A DNA stretch of 64,000 nt from CAZRQL01 sp964602415 (GTDB lineage: Bacteria; Bacteroidota; Bacteroidia; Cytophagales; Flammeovirgaceae), in assembly GCA_964602415.1 (NCBI GenBank), contig CAZRQL010000016.1, positions 14,195 through 78,194 on the forward strand, in the 5' to 3' direction. This document shows, one piece after another, positions 28,718 through 37,901 of this stretch. The notes beneath the pieces are model-generated. The model did no database searches. It was not told where the DNA came from and saw nothing but the letters and a program-made list of their open reading frames with translations. Numbering within the stretch: position 1 is the first letter of the stretch; every line of letters starts with the position of its first letter. The position numbers were made by a program, and so were the translations under genes.

Positions 28718-28781
28718 ATTGGTAAGAATCAAGAAGTTTCTTGGATTGGTTTTAACAGAGCATTTTTACACACAAATTTAA

Positions 28782-30026
28782 ATGAAATTCCCAATGAGAG
28801 ACCCTGCTTTGAGAGTTGCCTTGCGGTATTTTGGGGGAAGTGTGCTGCGCGGCAAAACCTCAAATATTGGATTTGTCAGGATTTTGACGCATTTGGCTAT
28901 TGGCGGAGTGGCGGTGGGAACGGCTGCTCTTATTGTGGTGCTCTCGGTATTCAACGGCTTGGAAGAGTTGACCATAGACCTGTTTCAGACTTACAATGCC
29001 GAGTTAAAAGTCCAACCCAAAAAAGGGAAATCTTTCTTTTTTAGCTCTGATTCGCTCGAACGGTTGTCCCGCATAGAAGGTGTTGCGGCTATCACAAGGA
29101 TTTGTTCGGACAATGCCTTAGCGCGCTACGGAGACAGTGAGCCGGTGGTGGTAGAAGCCAAAGGGGTGGATACCAATTTTTTAGTCCAGTATCCTCTTGA
29201 CACTGCTTTGCGCGAAGGCAGCATTGACATAGCCAACCGCGCATTGATAGGGCTGGGGGTACAGTACCGTTTGGGAATTAACCTAAAAAATGAGTTTGAT
29301 GTACTCCAACTCTGGTATCCGCGCAGCGAATCACAACTTTTGCTCGATCCGTCGCGGTCGTTTAAAAAATTAGGTATCCCCGTAAGCGGGACAATCGGTT
29401 TGGAGCAAAGTTTTGATGAGAAAATGGTGATTGTGCCCCTGCATTTCGCCCAAGAGTTGATGGAATTGGATACCCACCAATACACAGCCCTTGAAATCAA
29501 AACCAAAGGCAATACCACAAAAACAAAACAGTATGTCTCAGCTTTTATGGGTAGTGATTTTGAGGTATTGGACAGGATAGAGCAGCAGACCGGCATCCTT
29601 CAGGCCATAAAAATAGAAAGGCTTTTTGTTTTTATGGCCTTTGTCTTTATCATCTCGATAGCTGCTTTCAATATTTTTTTCTCTTTGGCCATGCTTTCAA
29701 TAGAAAAAAAGCGCGATAGCGGAATTTTGTTTGCTATCGGGGCAGATAAAAGCCTCATCAGTAGGATTTATATCTACTTGGGTATGATGATAGGGGGTGC
29801 CGGGGTGTTTTTAGGCTCTTTGGTGGGGGTCTTGCTTTGTATGGCTCAACAAGAGTTTGAACTGGTGAGACTGGGAACAAGCGAAACGATTATTCAGTCT
29901 TACCCTGTTAAAATCGTACCCTCTGACTTGCTATGGGTGGGGGTGGCCGTGTTTGTCATCACTTTCGGTTGTTCTTTTTACCCCGCCCATAGTGCCGCCC
30001 AAAGCCACAACATCAACCTGAAATAA
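28782..30026 (+). CDS. ABC transporter permease, LolC/LolE-like (FtsX/MacB family)
   Basis: 414 residues. One N-terminal membrane helix (around VAVGTAALIVVLSVFNGLEE), a large periplasmic domain to about residue 270, and three helices at the C-terminal end, ending near KIVPSDLLWVGVAVFVITF. This is the layout of the FtsX/MacB permeases including LolC/E, which extract lipoproteins from the inner membrane. No ATPase gene (lolD) adjoins, which is common in Bacteroidota. Whether it is the Lol permease is not certain. The neighbours on both sides are read away from or towards it, so it is a single-gene unit. Confidence 0.8.
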   Translation: MKFPMRDPALRVALRYFGGSVLRGKTSNIGFVRILTHLAIGGVAVGTAALIVVLSVFNGLEELTIDLFQTYNAELKVQPKKGKSFFFSSDSLERLSRIEGVAAITRICSDNALARYGDSEPVVVEAKGVDTNFLVQYPLDTALREGSIDIANRALIGLGVQYRLGINLKNEFDVLQLWYPRSESQLLLDPSRSFKKLGIPVSGTIGLEQSFDEKMVIVPLHFAQELMELDTHQYTALEIKTKGNTTKTKQYVSAFMGSDFEVLDRIEQQTGILQAIKIERLFVFMAFVFIISIAAFNIFFSLAMLSIEKKRDSGILFAIGADKSLISRIYIYLGMMIGGAGVFLGSLVGVLLCMAQQEFELVRLGTSETIIQSYPVKIVPSDLLWVGVAVFVITFGCSFYPAHSAAQSHNINLK

Positions 30027-30039
30027 AAAAGATAGCAAT

Positions 30040-32184
30040 TTAGAGTACAAAACCGAGCAACAAAACGTCATCTGTTTGTTTGTATTCGCCTTTCCATTTC
30101 CGGAAATCTTCCAAAAGTCTTTGTTTTTGCTCACTCATAGGTTGTGAAGATAGCTCAAAGATGAGTTCTCTGAATCGTTTTGACATGAATTTTTTGTTGT
30201 TAGACCCGCCAAACTGATCTTGAAAACCATCGGAAAACATATAGATTTTGTCTCCCTCTTTGTAGTTTATCGTGTGGTTTTGAAATATTTTCTGTTGTTG
30301 GTATTGATTGCTACCCACAGGAAACTTTGAGGCCGCTACAAGTTCTTTTTTGTCATCGGAAACAAAAAATATTGGATTTTTTGCCCCTGCAAAAATTACC
30401 GTTTTTTCCAATTCATTAATTGCTACTATTGCCATATCCATACCCTCGTTACGCTGCTCTTGGGTGTTTCTTTGATGAAGCGTTTCCAAAATCCGTTTAT
30501 CCAATTGCGTCAAAATAGCTGAGGGATCAACAATGTGTCGAACTTTGACAATTTCGTCGAGGGCATCATTGCCTATCAAGGTCATAAAAGCACCCGGCAC
30601 CCCATGCCCCGTACAGTCTGCAATGGCAATTATTTTGTGGTCTCCTACAACGGCATACCAGTAAAAATCTCCACTTACCACATCTTTAGGCTCGAAAATA
30701 AGAAATGCGTCCTTAAAATGTTGGATTAGATTTTCTTCCTGCCCCAAGAGCGCAATTTGTATCCGTCTGGCATATTTGAGGCTATCGGTAATACTCCGAT
30801 AGGCATCCTGAAGGGCTTCGCCTTTTTTCTCTATTTCGTCTCGGCTCTGCTCCAATTCGCGGGTTCTAATCCTGACTTTGTTTTCCAATTGAGCAGATAA
30901 TTCTTTGAGTTGGTTAAAATTGAAAGAAAACCTTTTTGCCAAAACGATAATCTGAATGCCTACAAAAGACCCAAAAGCGACAGGTATCAATTCGTTTTCA
31001 CCCAACAAATCAATTCCTTGGGTGTGAAGGCTGTCATTGACAGCCGCAAAAATCATCATTGATATGCCAAAAAGCTGATAAAATGACTCGCTTTTTTGAT
31101 AATATACTGCTTTTAAAATAGTAATTAAAATACTGACGGCATTGAAAATAATGATCGCCTGCAAAGGTATAAAAAGTATAAAAAAAAGATTTTTAGATAA
31201 AATTACAATCAATAAACCCAAAAACATCAAACTGTACGACGTAAGAAGTAGTTTTTTTGCCCATTTCTCTCTATAAAGTGCCAATACGTAAGAAAGTCCA
31301 AGAGACGAAAGTATAAAATTAAGCGAATAATATATTTGAGGCTGTATGTATCCATCAATATAATTGTTTTCTTTTAAAAAAGAATAAATAAAATGATCTC
31401 CAAAAACCAGATAACGTCCAGTAATCATCAAACAAATCCCACTAAAATAAATTAAAGATTTATTCTCCCTCAAAGTCAAAAACAAAATAAGATGATACAC
31501 ACACATCAATAACAGGCATCCAATCCACATCAAAGCCCACGTGTTGTTGAAATTCCATTTGTCCTCAATGTCTCTATACGTACCTACCCAAAACTCTTCT
31601 ATGATGCCCCCTATAAAAAAATCGTAATTCCCAACATGTACCACTAACTCAAGGGTATCTGACTTAAAATCAGGCAATTTTACGATTCGTTCTAAAATTT
31701 TATTTCGATTTTGCTCATAACTACAACCGACCGTACCAGCCTGAGAAACAATCACTCCATTTGCATATACCCTGTTTGCCGTCCATATTTTTGGTACAAT
31801 AAGCCCCAAATCTTTTTTATGATTGTTGAGAAAGACTTTCAGCCTAAATGTAGCGCAGTTATAGTTGGGGGTTATGGGTTTGTCATTTTTCAAATAGCTG
31901 TTCCAAGGAGCAGGCACCGCCACAAAGTAAGGTTCAGCGGTTTCAAAAGCCCCCGGTTCTATCAAAGAAGAAGGATAAAACTCCCAAAGGCCAGTCAAAG
32001 AGACCGGATGAAACAATTTATCCTTGAGGGTAAACTCTCCCATCTCCGTAAGTTCATGTTTTTTACAAGATACCAATCCCAAGAAAAAAATGTATCCAGT
32101 AAATAAAAAAAAACGGCTGACTTGCACGCTAAAAATTTTATTTCTATGCAAATATACGAGAAACCACTCGTCCAACCTTTGCAT
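30040..32184 (-). CDS. 7TMR-DISM sensor with SpoIIE-type PP2C phosphatase
   Basis: 714 residues. The N-terminal hydrophobic stretch (about residues 24-39, ending LVSC) may be a lipobox or signal. Then come a jelly-roll 7TMR-DISMED2-like domain (about 55-215; GLWEFYPSS, APWNSY), seven membrane helices (about 225-430), a coiled coil (440-490), and a SpoIIE domain. Phosphatase metal motifs are DCTGHGVPGAF and MFSDGFQDQFGG. It should dephosphorylate Ser/Thr on a cytosolic partner in response to an outside ligand bound by the jelly roll. The exact start is uncertain because GTG codons exist just downstream. It is the first of four SpoIIE-type phosphatases in this window. Confidence 0.88.
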   Translation of the reverse strand: MQRLDEWFLVYLHRNKIFSVQVSRFFLFTGYIFFLGLVSCKKHELTEMGEFTLKDKLFHPVSLTGLWEFYPSSLIEPGAFETAEPYFVAVPAPWNSYLKNDKPITPNYNCATFRLKVFLNNHKKDLGLIVPKIWTANRVYANGVIVSQAGTVGCSYEQNRNKILERIVKLPDFKSDTLELVVHVGNYDFFIGGIIEEFWVGTYRDIEDKWNFNNTWALMWIGCLLLMCVYHLILFLTLRENKSLIYFSGICLMITGRYLVFGDHFIYSFLKENNYIDGYIQPQIYYSLNFILSSLGLSYVLALYREKWAKKLLLTSYSLMFLGLLIVILSKNLFFILFIPLQAIIIFNAVSILITILKAVYYQKSESFYQLFGISMMIFAAVNDSLHTQGIDLLGENELIPVAFGSFVGIQIIVLAKRFSFNFNQLKELSAQLENKVRIRTRELEQSRDEIEKKGEALQDAYRSITDSLKYARRIQIALLGQEENLIQHFKDAFLIFEPKDVVSGDFYWYAVVGDHKIIAIADCTGHGVPGAFMTLIGNDALDEIVKVRHIVDPSAILTQLDKRILETLHQRNTQEQRNEGMDMAIVAINELEKTVIFAGAKNPIFFVSDDKKELVAASKFPVGSNQYQQQKIFQNHTINYKEGDKIYMFSDGFQDQFGGSNNKKFMSKRFRELIFELSSQPMSEQKQRLLEDFRKWKGEYKQTDDVLLLGFVL

Positions 32185-32252
32185 CTATTCAAGTTAAACA
32201 TCAGAAGTGTGTTGATGGTGTTTTTTGACCTTAAAGAATCGGTTTTACTGAC

Positions 32253-32260
32253 TAATTTTG
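32253..32260 (+). promoter_or_regulatory. Putative -7 element before the mgtE operon
   Basis: TAATTTTG fits TAnnTTTG and lies only four bases before the ATG at 32264. If used, the transcript is leaderless or nearly so. The upstream TTG at 32225 is spaced too far (25 bases) for a normal -33, so confidence is low. Confidence 0.22.
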
Positions 32261-32263
32261 TCC

Positions 32264-32563
32264 ATGCAAAAAATCAATTACACGCCTGCTTTTTTGTCCA
32301 AACTGGAAGATTTGATATCAGAGTGCGGCTATGTGATGCGCTACGAGAAAGGAAATTTCCGCTCGGGGTATTGCATCCTAAAATCAAATAATATATTAAT
32401 TATCAACAAATTTCTAACCACTGAGGGGCGGATTAACACGATTTTAGACCTGTTGAAAGAACTCACTATTGACCGCTCTCATCTCAGCGACAAATCCAAA
32501 GAGTTGTTGGATAAAATAATTCAACCATCATTAGAGCTACCCAATACCAATGGAAATCAATAA
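32264..32563 (+). CDS. Small conserved-type protein upstream of mgtE, unknown
   Basis: 99 residues from ATG 32264 (a TTG two codons upstream is also open). No signal or membrane segment. It has a basic core with a Gly-turn strand pair (MRYEKGNFRSGYCILKSNNILIINKF) followed by a helix rich in Leu (INTILDLLKELTID) and another (KSKELLDKII). It overlaps mgtE by 14 bases, so it is cotranslated with it. The look fits small Bacteroidota conserved hypotheticals, and linkage to a Mg transporter is all that can be said of its role. Confidence 0.65.
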   Translation: MQKINYTPAFLSKLEDLISECGYVMRYEKGNFRSGYCILKSNNILIINKFLTTEGRINTILDLLKELTIDRSHLSDKSKELLDKIIQPSLELPNTNGNQ

Positions 32564-33890
32564 GCTATACCTAAAAGCCCTTCGCAAAGCCTTGGCCACT
32601 CAAGACTCCATAGGCTTGCAGAAACTTTTTGAGAACCTACACCCTGCAGATTTGGCCGAACTGGGTGAGTACCTGATGGCCGACGAGCTTAAGATGGTAT
32701 TTGATGGCTTCGACACTCAATTTAAGGCAGATATTTTATCCCACCTCAGCGAAGACATAAGAGCCAATTTTTTAACCCAATTGACCGTAAACGAGATTGC
32801 TGAACTGATAGATTTTTCGGACTCGGACGATGCGGTAGCCGTCATGCGCCAACTTTCCTTGCAGAGGCGCGAAGAGGTATTGGCCAACATGAAGGCACGC
32901 AACAAAGCCAGACACATCATATCTTTGTTGCCCTTTGATGCCTCTTGTGCCGGAGGGATTATGGCCAAAGAGTTTCTTCGGGTTTCCTTAGACTGGACAG
33001 TGAGCCGAAGCATTGCCGAAATTAAGCAGCAGGCCGAATACGTAGAAAAAATCCACACCATCTATGTTCTGGGAGAGGAAGAAAAACTGGTGGGTCGCGT
33101 TTCGTTTAAGAAAATGTTTTTTGCTTCGCCAGACACCTTGGTAAGAGACATCTACAACCCAAAATTTCAGTTTGTTTATACTTACACGCCGGTAGAGCAG
33201 GTCATAGAAATTATGAGTCAGTACTCTCTGGAAGTGCTTCCGGTTGTCAATGCCAAAGGTAAACTATTGGGTATCATAACGATAGACGACACCATGGACA
33301 TCGTTCGTGAAAAAGCCGACGAAATGGTGCAGGCTATGTCGGGTATCACGGGGGACACCGAAGAGAGTGATGGAGTCATCCAAATCACCCGATCCAGACT
33401 GCCTTGGCTATTGGTGGGGATTTTTGGGGGCATGTTAGGGGCTTGGTTTCTGGGGCTTTTTGAAGAGGACTTGCGTTTGCTGCCTGCCATGGCATTTTTT
33501 ATCCCTCTCATCACCGCCACCGGCGGAAATATAGGCATACAATCCGCCACACTCATCGTGCAGGCACTGGCTGGGGAGACATCCAACAAAAGCCCCGTGT
33601 GGGACAGGCTTAGGCGTGGGTTTGTGGTTTCTTTTGTCAATGCCTTGATTATTTGCGTGTTGGTTTTTGCCATGAGTTGGCTTATGTTCCGCGATGTCCA
33701 AATGTCTTTTGTGGTGGGGGTGGCTATTTTTTCGGTGGCTATGATTGCTTCTTTGTTGGGAACGGCAACCCCTCTGATTTTGAATAAGTTTGGCGTAAAT
33801 CCCGCTCTGGCATCAGGCCCATTTATCACCACCAGCAACGACCTGTTGGGGCTGGCCATTTACTTCCTTATTGCGAGGGCTATGCTTTGA
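32550..33890 (+). CDS. mgtE: Magnesium transporter MgtE
   Basis: 446 residues, normal length. A channel-like Mg2+ importer of the inner membrane. The cytosolic N domain (about 1-130) is followed by two CBS domains (about 135-255; FVYTYTPVEQVIEIMSQ, EVLPVVNAKGKLLGIITIDD) that sense Mg2+, then five membrane helices. The pore-region signature ITATGGNIGIQSATLIV and the following segment are clear. The last helix ends at the C terminus (LLGLAIYFLIARAML). It is translationally coupled to the small upstream gene. Confidence 0.95.
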   Translation: MEINKLYLKALRKALATQDSIGLQKLFENLHPADLAELGEYLMADELKMVFDGFDTQFKADILSHLSEDIRANFLTQLTVNEIAELIDFSDSDDAVAVMRQLSLQRREEVLANMKARNKARHIISLLPFDASCAGGIMAKEFLRVSLDWTVSRSIAEIKQQAEYVEKIHTIYVLGEEEKLVGRVSFKKMFFASPDTLVRDIYNPKFQFVYTYTPVEQVIEIMSQYSLEVLPVVNAKGKLLGIITIDDTMDIVREKADEMVQAMSGITGDTEESDGVIQITRSRLPWLLVGIFGGMLGAWFLGLFEEDLRLLPAMAFFIPLITATGGNIGIQSATLIVQALAGETSNKSPVWDRLRRGFVVSFVNALIICVLVFAMSWLMFRDVQMSFVVGVAIFSVAMIASLLGTATPLILNKFGVNPALASGPFITTSNDLLGLAIYFLIARAML

Positions 33891-33991
33891 ATTTTATTGA
33901 ATAAAGAGAATGCAAACAACTTCCGTGTACATCTTGTTTTTTTTCTGCCATATTTAGAGGTATATGCTTTAGAAAATGGATATGTTTCCTA

Positions 33992-35212
33992 TTATACCTT
34001 AAAACCCATCACCAGTATGTCGTCTCTCTGGTAAGGATTTTGGCAAAATTCTCCGCTCAGTTTTAAGAGGCATTCTTTTTGGGTTTCAAAAGGCTGTTGG
34101 CTAATTTGCTTTAGCCATTCTATGAAGCCATTTTTGCCCGGTTTTTTGCCTTGTGCGTTTACCACATCGAAAAAACCATCCGTGGACAAATAAAAAACTG
34201 TCCCCGGGCTTACCGAGATAGTTTGGTTAAAAAACTCTTTATTTGGATTGTAAATGCCCCCGATAGATTTAGGCTTGCCTTTTAGTACCTGAATTTGATG
34301 GTCTGCAAAAAAATAAACCTCACTTTTTGCTCCACTAAAAACCACATTACATCCATCCGAATTTCTCTCAATGCAGAGCAAAGCAATATCCATTCCGTAG
34401 TAGAACCTGTTTTTTTCTTGGTTGAGCCTGATTCTAAACTCTTTGTCCAGATGCTCTAAAATCATAGCGGGTGAGGTAAGTTTTTTTTCTTTGAGTAGCA
34501 AAGAGAGAATGCCGTGGGTGATGAGCGTTACGAAAGCCCCCTCAACCCCGTGCCCTGTGCAATCTATACATGCCAAAAACAGTTTGTCTTCTACTTGCTC
34601 CACAAAATACAAATCTCCCGAGACAATATCTTTTGGTGTGTATATGACAAACCACTCTTTAAGCAAGTGGGTTAATTTTTCTTGACTTGGCAGGATAGAC
34701 TGTTGAATATGTTGAGCGGCTCTCAGGCTGGTGTTGAGTTTTTCGTATTGTTCTTTGAGTAGTTGGGTTTGATTTTCTATGAAGTTCCATTGGGTCTGCA
34801 ACTCTTCTTGCGATTGGATAAGCTCTTCGTTTTGAGCCAAGATTTCGCCTTGTTTTTGTTCAAGAGCGTTGTTTTGTTGTTTGATTTGCTCTTCGCTGTC
34901 TTTTAGTTTTTGCAGTGCTTTTTTTAGGATTTGCTCATGGGCAAGGAGTTTTTGGTTGGTTTGGGAGAGTTCACGGTTTTGCTGTTCGATGAACTCTCGC
35001 TGGGTGTTGAGTTCTTCTTGCGACTGGATGAGTTCTTCGTTTTGAGCCAAGATTTCGGCTTGTTTTTGCTCCAGTGCGTTGTTTTGCTCTCTTAACAGCT
35101 CTTGTTGCTCCTTTTGTCTGGCGATGTATTTTTTGACAATGGCATCATTGGCAGCCAGTCGGGCTTCCAATCGCGCTATTTTTGCCAATAATTCATCTTT
35201 TTCGCCTTCCAT
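33992..35212 (-). CDS. Cytosolic SpoIIE-type phosphatase with long coiled coil
   Basis: 406 residues, no membrane segment. Residues about 5-165 form a continuous Gln/Glu-rich coiled coil, part of which is a direct duplication: ILAQNEELIQSQEEL occurs at about residues 54-68 and again 70 residues later. The C-terminal SpoIIE/PP2C domain (about 180-405) carries IDCTGHGVEGAF and LSTDGFFD metal motifs. With no sensor domain, input probably comes through coiled-coil pairing. It lies upstream (in the same direction) of nothing obvious: a gap of 73 bases separates it from the TonB receptor gene, which could be cotranscribed. Confidence 0.85.
   Translation of the reverse strand: MEGEKDELLAKIARLEARLAANDAIVKKYIARQKEQQELLREQNNALEQKQAEILAQNEELIQSQEELNTQREFIEQQNRELSQTNQKLLAHEQILKKALQKLKDSEEQIKQQNNALEQKQGEILAQNEELIQSQEELQTQWNFIENQTQLLKEQYEKLNTSLRAAQHIQQSILPSQEKLTHLLKEWFVIYTPKDIVSGDLYFVEQVEDKLFLACIDCTGHGVEGAFVTLITHGILSLLLKEKKLTSPAMILEHLDKEFRIRLNQEKNRFYYGMDIALLCIERNSDGCNVVFSGAKSEVYFFADHQIQVLKGKPKSIGGIYNPNKEFFNQTISVSPGTVFYLSTDGFFDVVNAQGKKPGKNGFIEWLKQISQQPFETQKECLLKLSGEFCQNPYQRDDILVMGFKV
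34803..35068 (-). repeat. Internal 210-bp-spaced direct repeat in the coiled coil
   Basis: The stretch containing CTCTTCGTTTTGAGCCAAG at about 34823 recurs at about 35033 in near-identical form, together with the flanking TTCTTCTTGCGA block. The offset is exactly 210 bases, i.e. 70 codons or ten heptads, so the duplication keeps the coiled-coil register. Confidence 0.8.
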
Positions 35213-35285
35213 TGATTGAAAACTTAACAGAAAATTTTCGTAAGAAAATACTTTTTTTAAAACAAATGAAATTTAACAAATAATC

Positions 35286-37466
35286 TTACAATCTAAACAC
35301 GAGAGAGAGGCCACCGTTTCTGCCGTCCGATGACCATATACCGGGGCCTGGGTAAAACACAGGTCTTTTGGTGAAATAACTTTTATCGGTTAGGTTGTTG
35401 AGGGAGGCTCTTATTTCGATTTGTGGGGAGACTTGGTAAGTGGCATTGAAATCCAGAATGGTGTACTGTGGCACCAGACCTACTGTACCGGTGGGGTTGG
35501 ACTTTTCGGTGTTCAATGGGTCGGCATAGCTTTTTGAGGTATAGCTAACCAGTAGCGTGGTGCTCAGACGTTTATGGCGCAAGGTCAGCCCGTTTCTTGC
35601 GATGATATTGGGAACGCTTTCGACTTGTTTGCCTTTGAGGTTGATGTTCTGATTGCCGGATTTGAGCCTGCCAGAGATATATTTATTTTCCATTATTGAA
35701 GTAGAGGTAAAAACTGCAAGTTGGCTTTGCTTGCCGATAGGCCAAGTGGCTTGCAAAAACAACTCGATTCCTTTTGCCAAAGAGTTGCCTACATTGGTGC
35801 GGTAGGTAAAAAAATTGCCTTCTGCGTCGCTCATGGCCAATGTCCCAAAGCGGTTGTTGTATTGCAAAAGAAATCCGGTGATGTCCCATTTCAAAAACTT
35901 ATGCTTTCCCCGCCATCCTATTTCAGCGTTGTAGCCGCTTGCATCTTGGAGATTGGGATCCACTTTTTCAAAAACTGATCCGGGTACCACATCTTTGAAA
36001 AGCATGGGGCGATAAGTCTGAGAAATTCCCCCATAAAGCTCATTTTTCTCTGTGATGTCGTACTGAAAACTTCCCCCCAGCAATGGGAATTGCCTTTTTA
36101 TACTTACAGGGATTTGATTTTCAGGGTAATATACAATTTTGCCATCCATATCACTTTTTCCTGACTCTATTCGTGCGCCTAAGTTGAGCGCAAGTTTTTC
36201 TGTCAGGTGAAAGCTATTCTCTACGAAAAAAGCAAGGTTGTTGGTTTTGAAGTGCATGTTTCTTCCCCACTCAGGATTTGCCAAACTCAAGTCGTAGTTG
36301 ATGCCTGTTGTGCCTTTGCCCAGTTGAGTGCGGTGTAAGTGGTTGTTGATGAGCTGGATACCTACTGCTAAACAGTGTTTGGTTGCGCCCAAGTTGTAGT
36401 GTTGCAGGAGTCTGATTTCTTGGGTGTAGCTATTGAATCGGTCTATATCCACTTGCCGATGGTTGTATTGCAAGGTTTGTGCGTTGATGGTGTCTTTGGT
36501 GGTGGCTGTACCCTCAAAAATCACGCTTCTTCTTTGGCCTATCAAAGCCGAAGAGCTGATTTTTAGCTCTGTGTTGGGGGCTATTTTCCATTTGAGGGTC
36601 AGGGAAGGGATGTTGATTTCGGGGTTGAAATAGTTTCTAAAGCGGGTGGCTTGTCTTGGATTTTGGCCGAACATGGCATCGTTGAGCGGCCCGGGTATGC
36701 GGTAGGTGTAGTTTGACCTGACCCAATCCAGGCCCAAGGACAAATCGTCGCTGATTTGGTAACTGAGTTTTATGCCTTGCGCATCGTAGTTGGTGTGTTC
36801 GTTTTCTCTGTATCCGTCTCTATTTCTTTGGATGTGATAGGCGTAGTACCTGATTTTGTTTATTTTACCACCTATGGCATTGTAAGAACTGAGCAAGTTG
36901 TACGAGCCTACCGAGTTGAAACTCTCAAAGCCAAAACGTTTGGAGGAATCGCCCTCTTTGGCAACGTAGTTGAGCATACCGCCAAACTGTGCGCCGTACT
37001 GCAAAGAGCCTGTCCCGCGCACCAACTCGATTCTCTCGACGCTTTCCATGGGTATGCTGTAATGGCTGGCTGGATAGGCGTACAAATCGGAGTTGGCCAA
37101 GATACCGTCTTTGCGGATATTGAATTCCCAGCTTCTGTGCGGGTCAAGCCCTCTGGTGGAAATATTGATTTGGTTGCTGCCTTCCATATCGTACACAAAA
37201 ACCCCCGGAATTTTGGCAAAAAGTTGCCGGCCTGTTTTTTCGCTGATATTGGCATCCAGCACAGCAAGCGATATGACTTCCGTTTTTTTGCCGGAAAAAA
37301 TATAAGCCTCTTTTACGGGCGCAAGCCTTGAGATGCTTTCGATACTCGGCTCTGCTACTATTGTTACGGGCGCGAGTTTTTGTGTGTTGAGTGAGTCGCT
37401 GTCTTGTGCGGAGAGGTGGGAAATTGAATACAATACGATTAAAATGGCAAATAGATTTTTAAGCAT
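35286..37466 (-). CDS. TonB-dependent outer-membrane receptor
   Basis: 726 residues. Signal peptide to about residue 20 (ISHLSAQ). A short linker then leads to the plug domain (about 60-190; GRQLFAKIPGVFVYDMEGS, DPHRSWEFNIRKDGI, YPASHYSIPMESVERIELVRGTGSL-type sequence), followed by a 22-strand barrel ending GGLSLVFRL. No STN or carboxypeptidase-like N-domain and no SusD partner, so it is more like a siderophore or metal-chelate receptor of the FecA class than a SusC. The substrate is not evident and no iron-uptake genes adjoin. Confidence 0.9.
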   Translation of the reverse strand: MLKNLFAILIVLYSISHLSAQDSDSLNTQKLAPVTIVAEPSIESISRLAPVKEAYIFSGKKTEVISLAVLDANISEKTGRQLFAKIPGVFVYDMEGSNQINISTRGLDPHRSWEFNIRKDGILANSDLYAYPASHYSIPMESVERIELVRGTGSLQYGAQFGGMLNYVAKEGDSSKRFGFESFNSVGSYNLLSSYNAIGGKINKIRYYAYHIQRNRDGYRENEHTNYDAQGIKLSYQISDDLSLGLDWVRSNYTYRIPGPLNDAMFGQNPRQATRFRNYFNPEINIPSLTLKWKIAPNTELKISSSALIGQRRSVIFEGTATTKDTINAQTLQYNHRQVDIDRFNSYTQEIRLLQHYNLGATKHCLAVGIQLINNHLHRTQLGKGTTGINYDLSLANPEWGRNMHFKTNNLAFFVENSFHLTEKLALNLGARIESGKSDMDGKIVYYPENQIPVSIKRQFPLLGGSFQYDITEKNELYGGISQTYRPMLFKDVVPGSVFEKVDPNLQDASGYNAEIGWRGKHKFLKWDITGFLLQYNNRFGTLAMSDAEGNFFTYRTNVGNSLAKGIELFLQATWPIGKQSQLAVFTSTSIMENKYISGRLKSGNQNINLKGKQVESVPNIIARNGLTLRHKRLSTTLLVSYTSKSYADPLNTEKSNPTGTVGLVPQYTILDFNATYQVSPQIEIRASLNNLTDKSYFTKRPVFYPGPGIWSSDGRNGGLSLVFRL

Positions 37467-37901
37467 ACTACAAAAACTTAAAACGCCAATTTAACCCGAA
37501 TTAAACAATATTTTTCTAATCCTTCAATCCTAATAGTTTACAGTCCGGGCATACGTTGGTAGAACTGACCCCAACAAGGTCGCAGGCATCTGCAATGCAG
37601 TTTTTTTATTAAGCATACCATCCCTACGGGATGAATGCACTCACGCAATATGGATAGCTTATTCTTAATAATTTAAGCCCTAAATGCTGTTTCTACCGAT
37701 TGCTTAATTCGGATTTAATTAGTAAAGAATTTGTCCTTGGAGTTATTTTGAGTTTTGCAGCTTGAAAATTCCGCACAGCAGGCAGAGCCTCCGAAGACAG
37801 CCATTTTTTCAATCGTTTGCATGAAAAAAAGGGCTTCAATTGGCTATTAATCTTGGTTTTGATTGATAAATGGGTTTTTTTGGAAAAAAATTTTGTAAAA
37901 G
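37467..37901. other. Intergenic region with a short palindrome, no gene seen
   Basis: 435 bases between divergent TonB-receptor and GH31 genes. I see no credible open frame. The region holds a 13-base hairpin motif ATCCC-TAC-GGGAT at about 37619-37631, preceded by a T-run and a GGCATCTGCAATGCAG imperfect repeat. The palindrome resembles small REP-like elements seen in Bacteroidota intergenic DNA. Promoters for both neighbours must lie here but were not pinned down. Confidence 0.4.

Noticed and set aside
37619..37631. CRISPR repeat
   Set aside because: The ATCCC-TAC-GGGAT palindrome occurs once here with no regular spacers, so there is no array.
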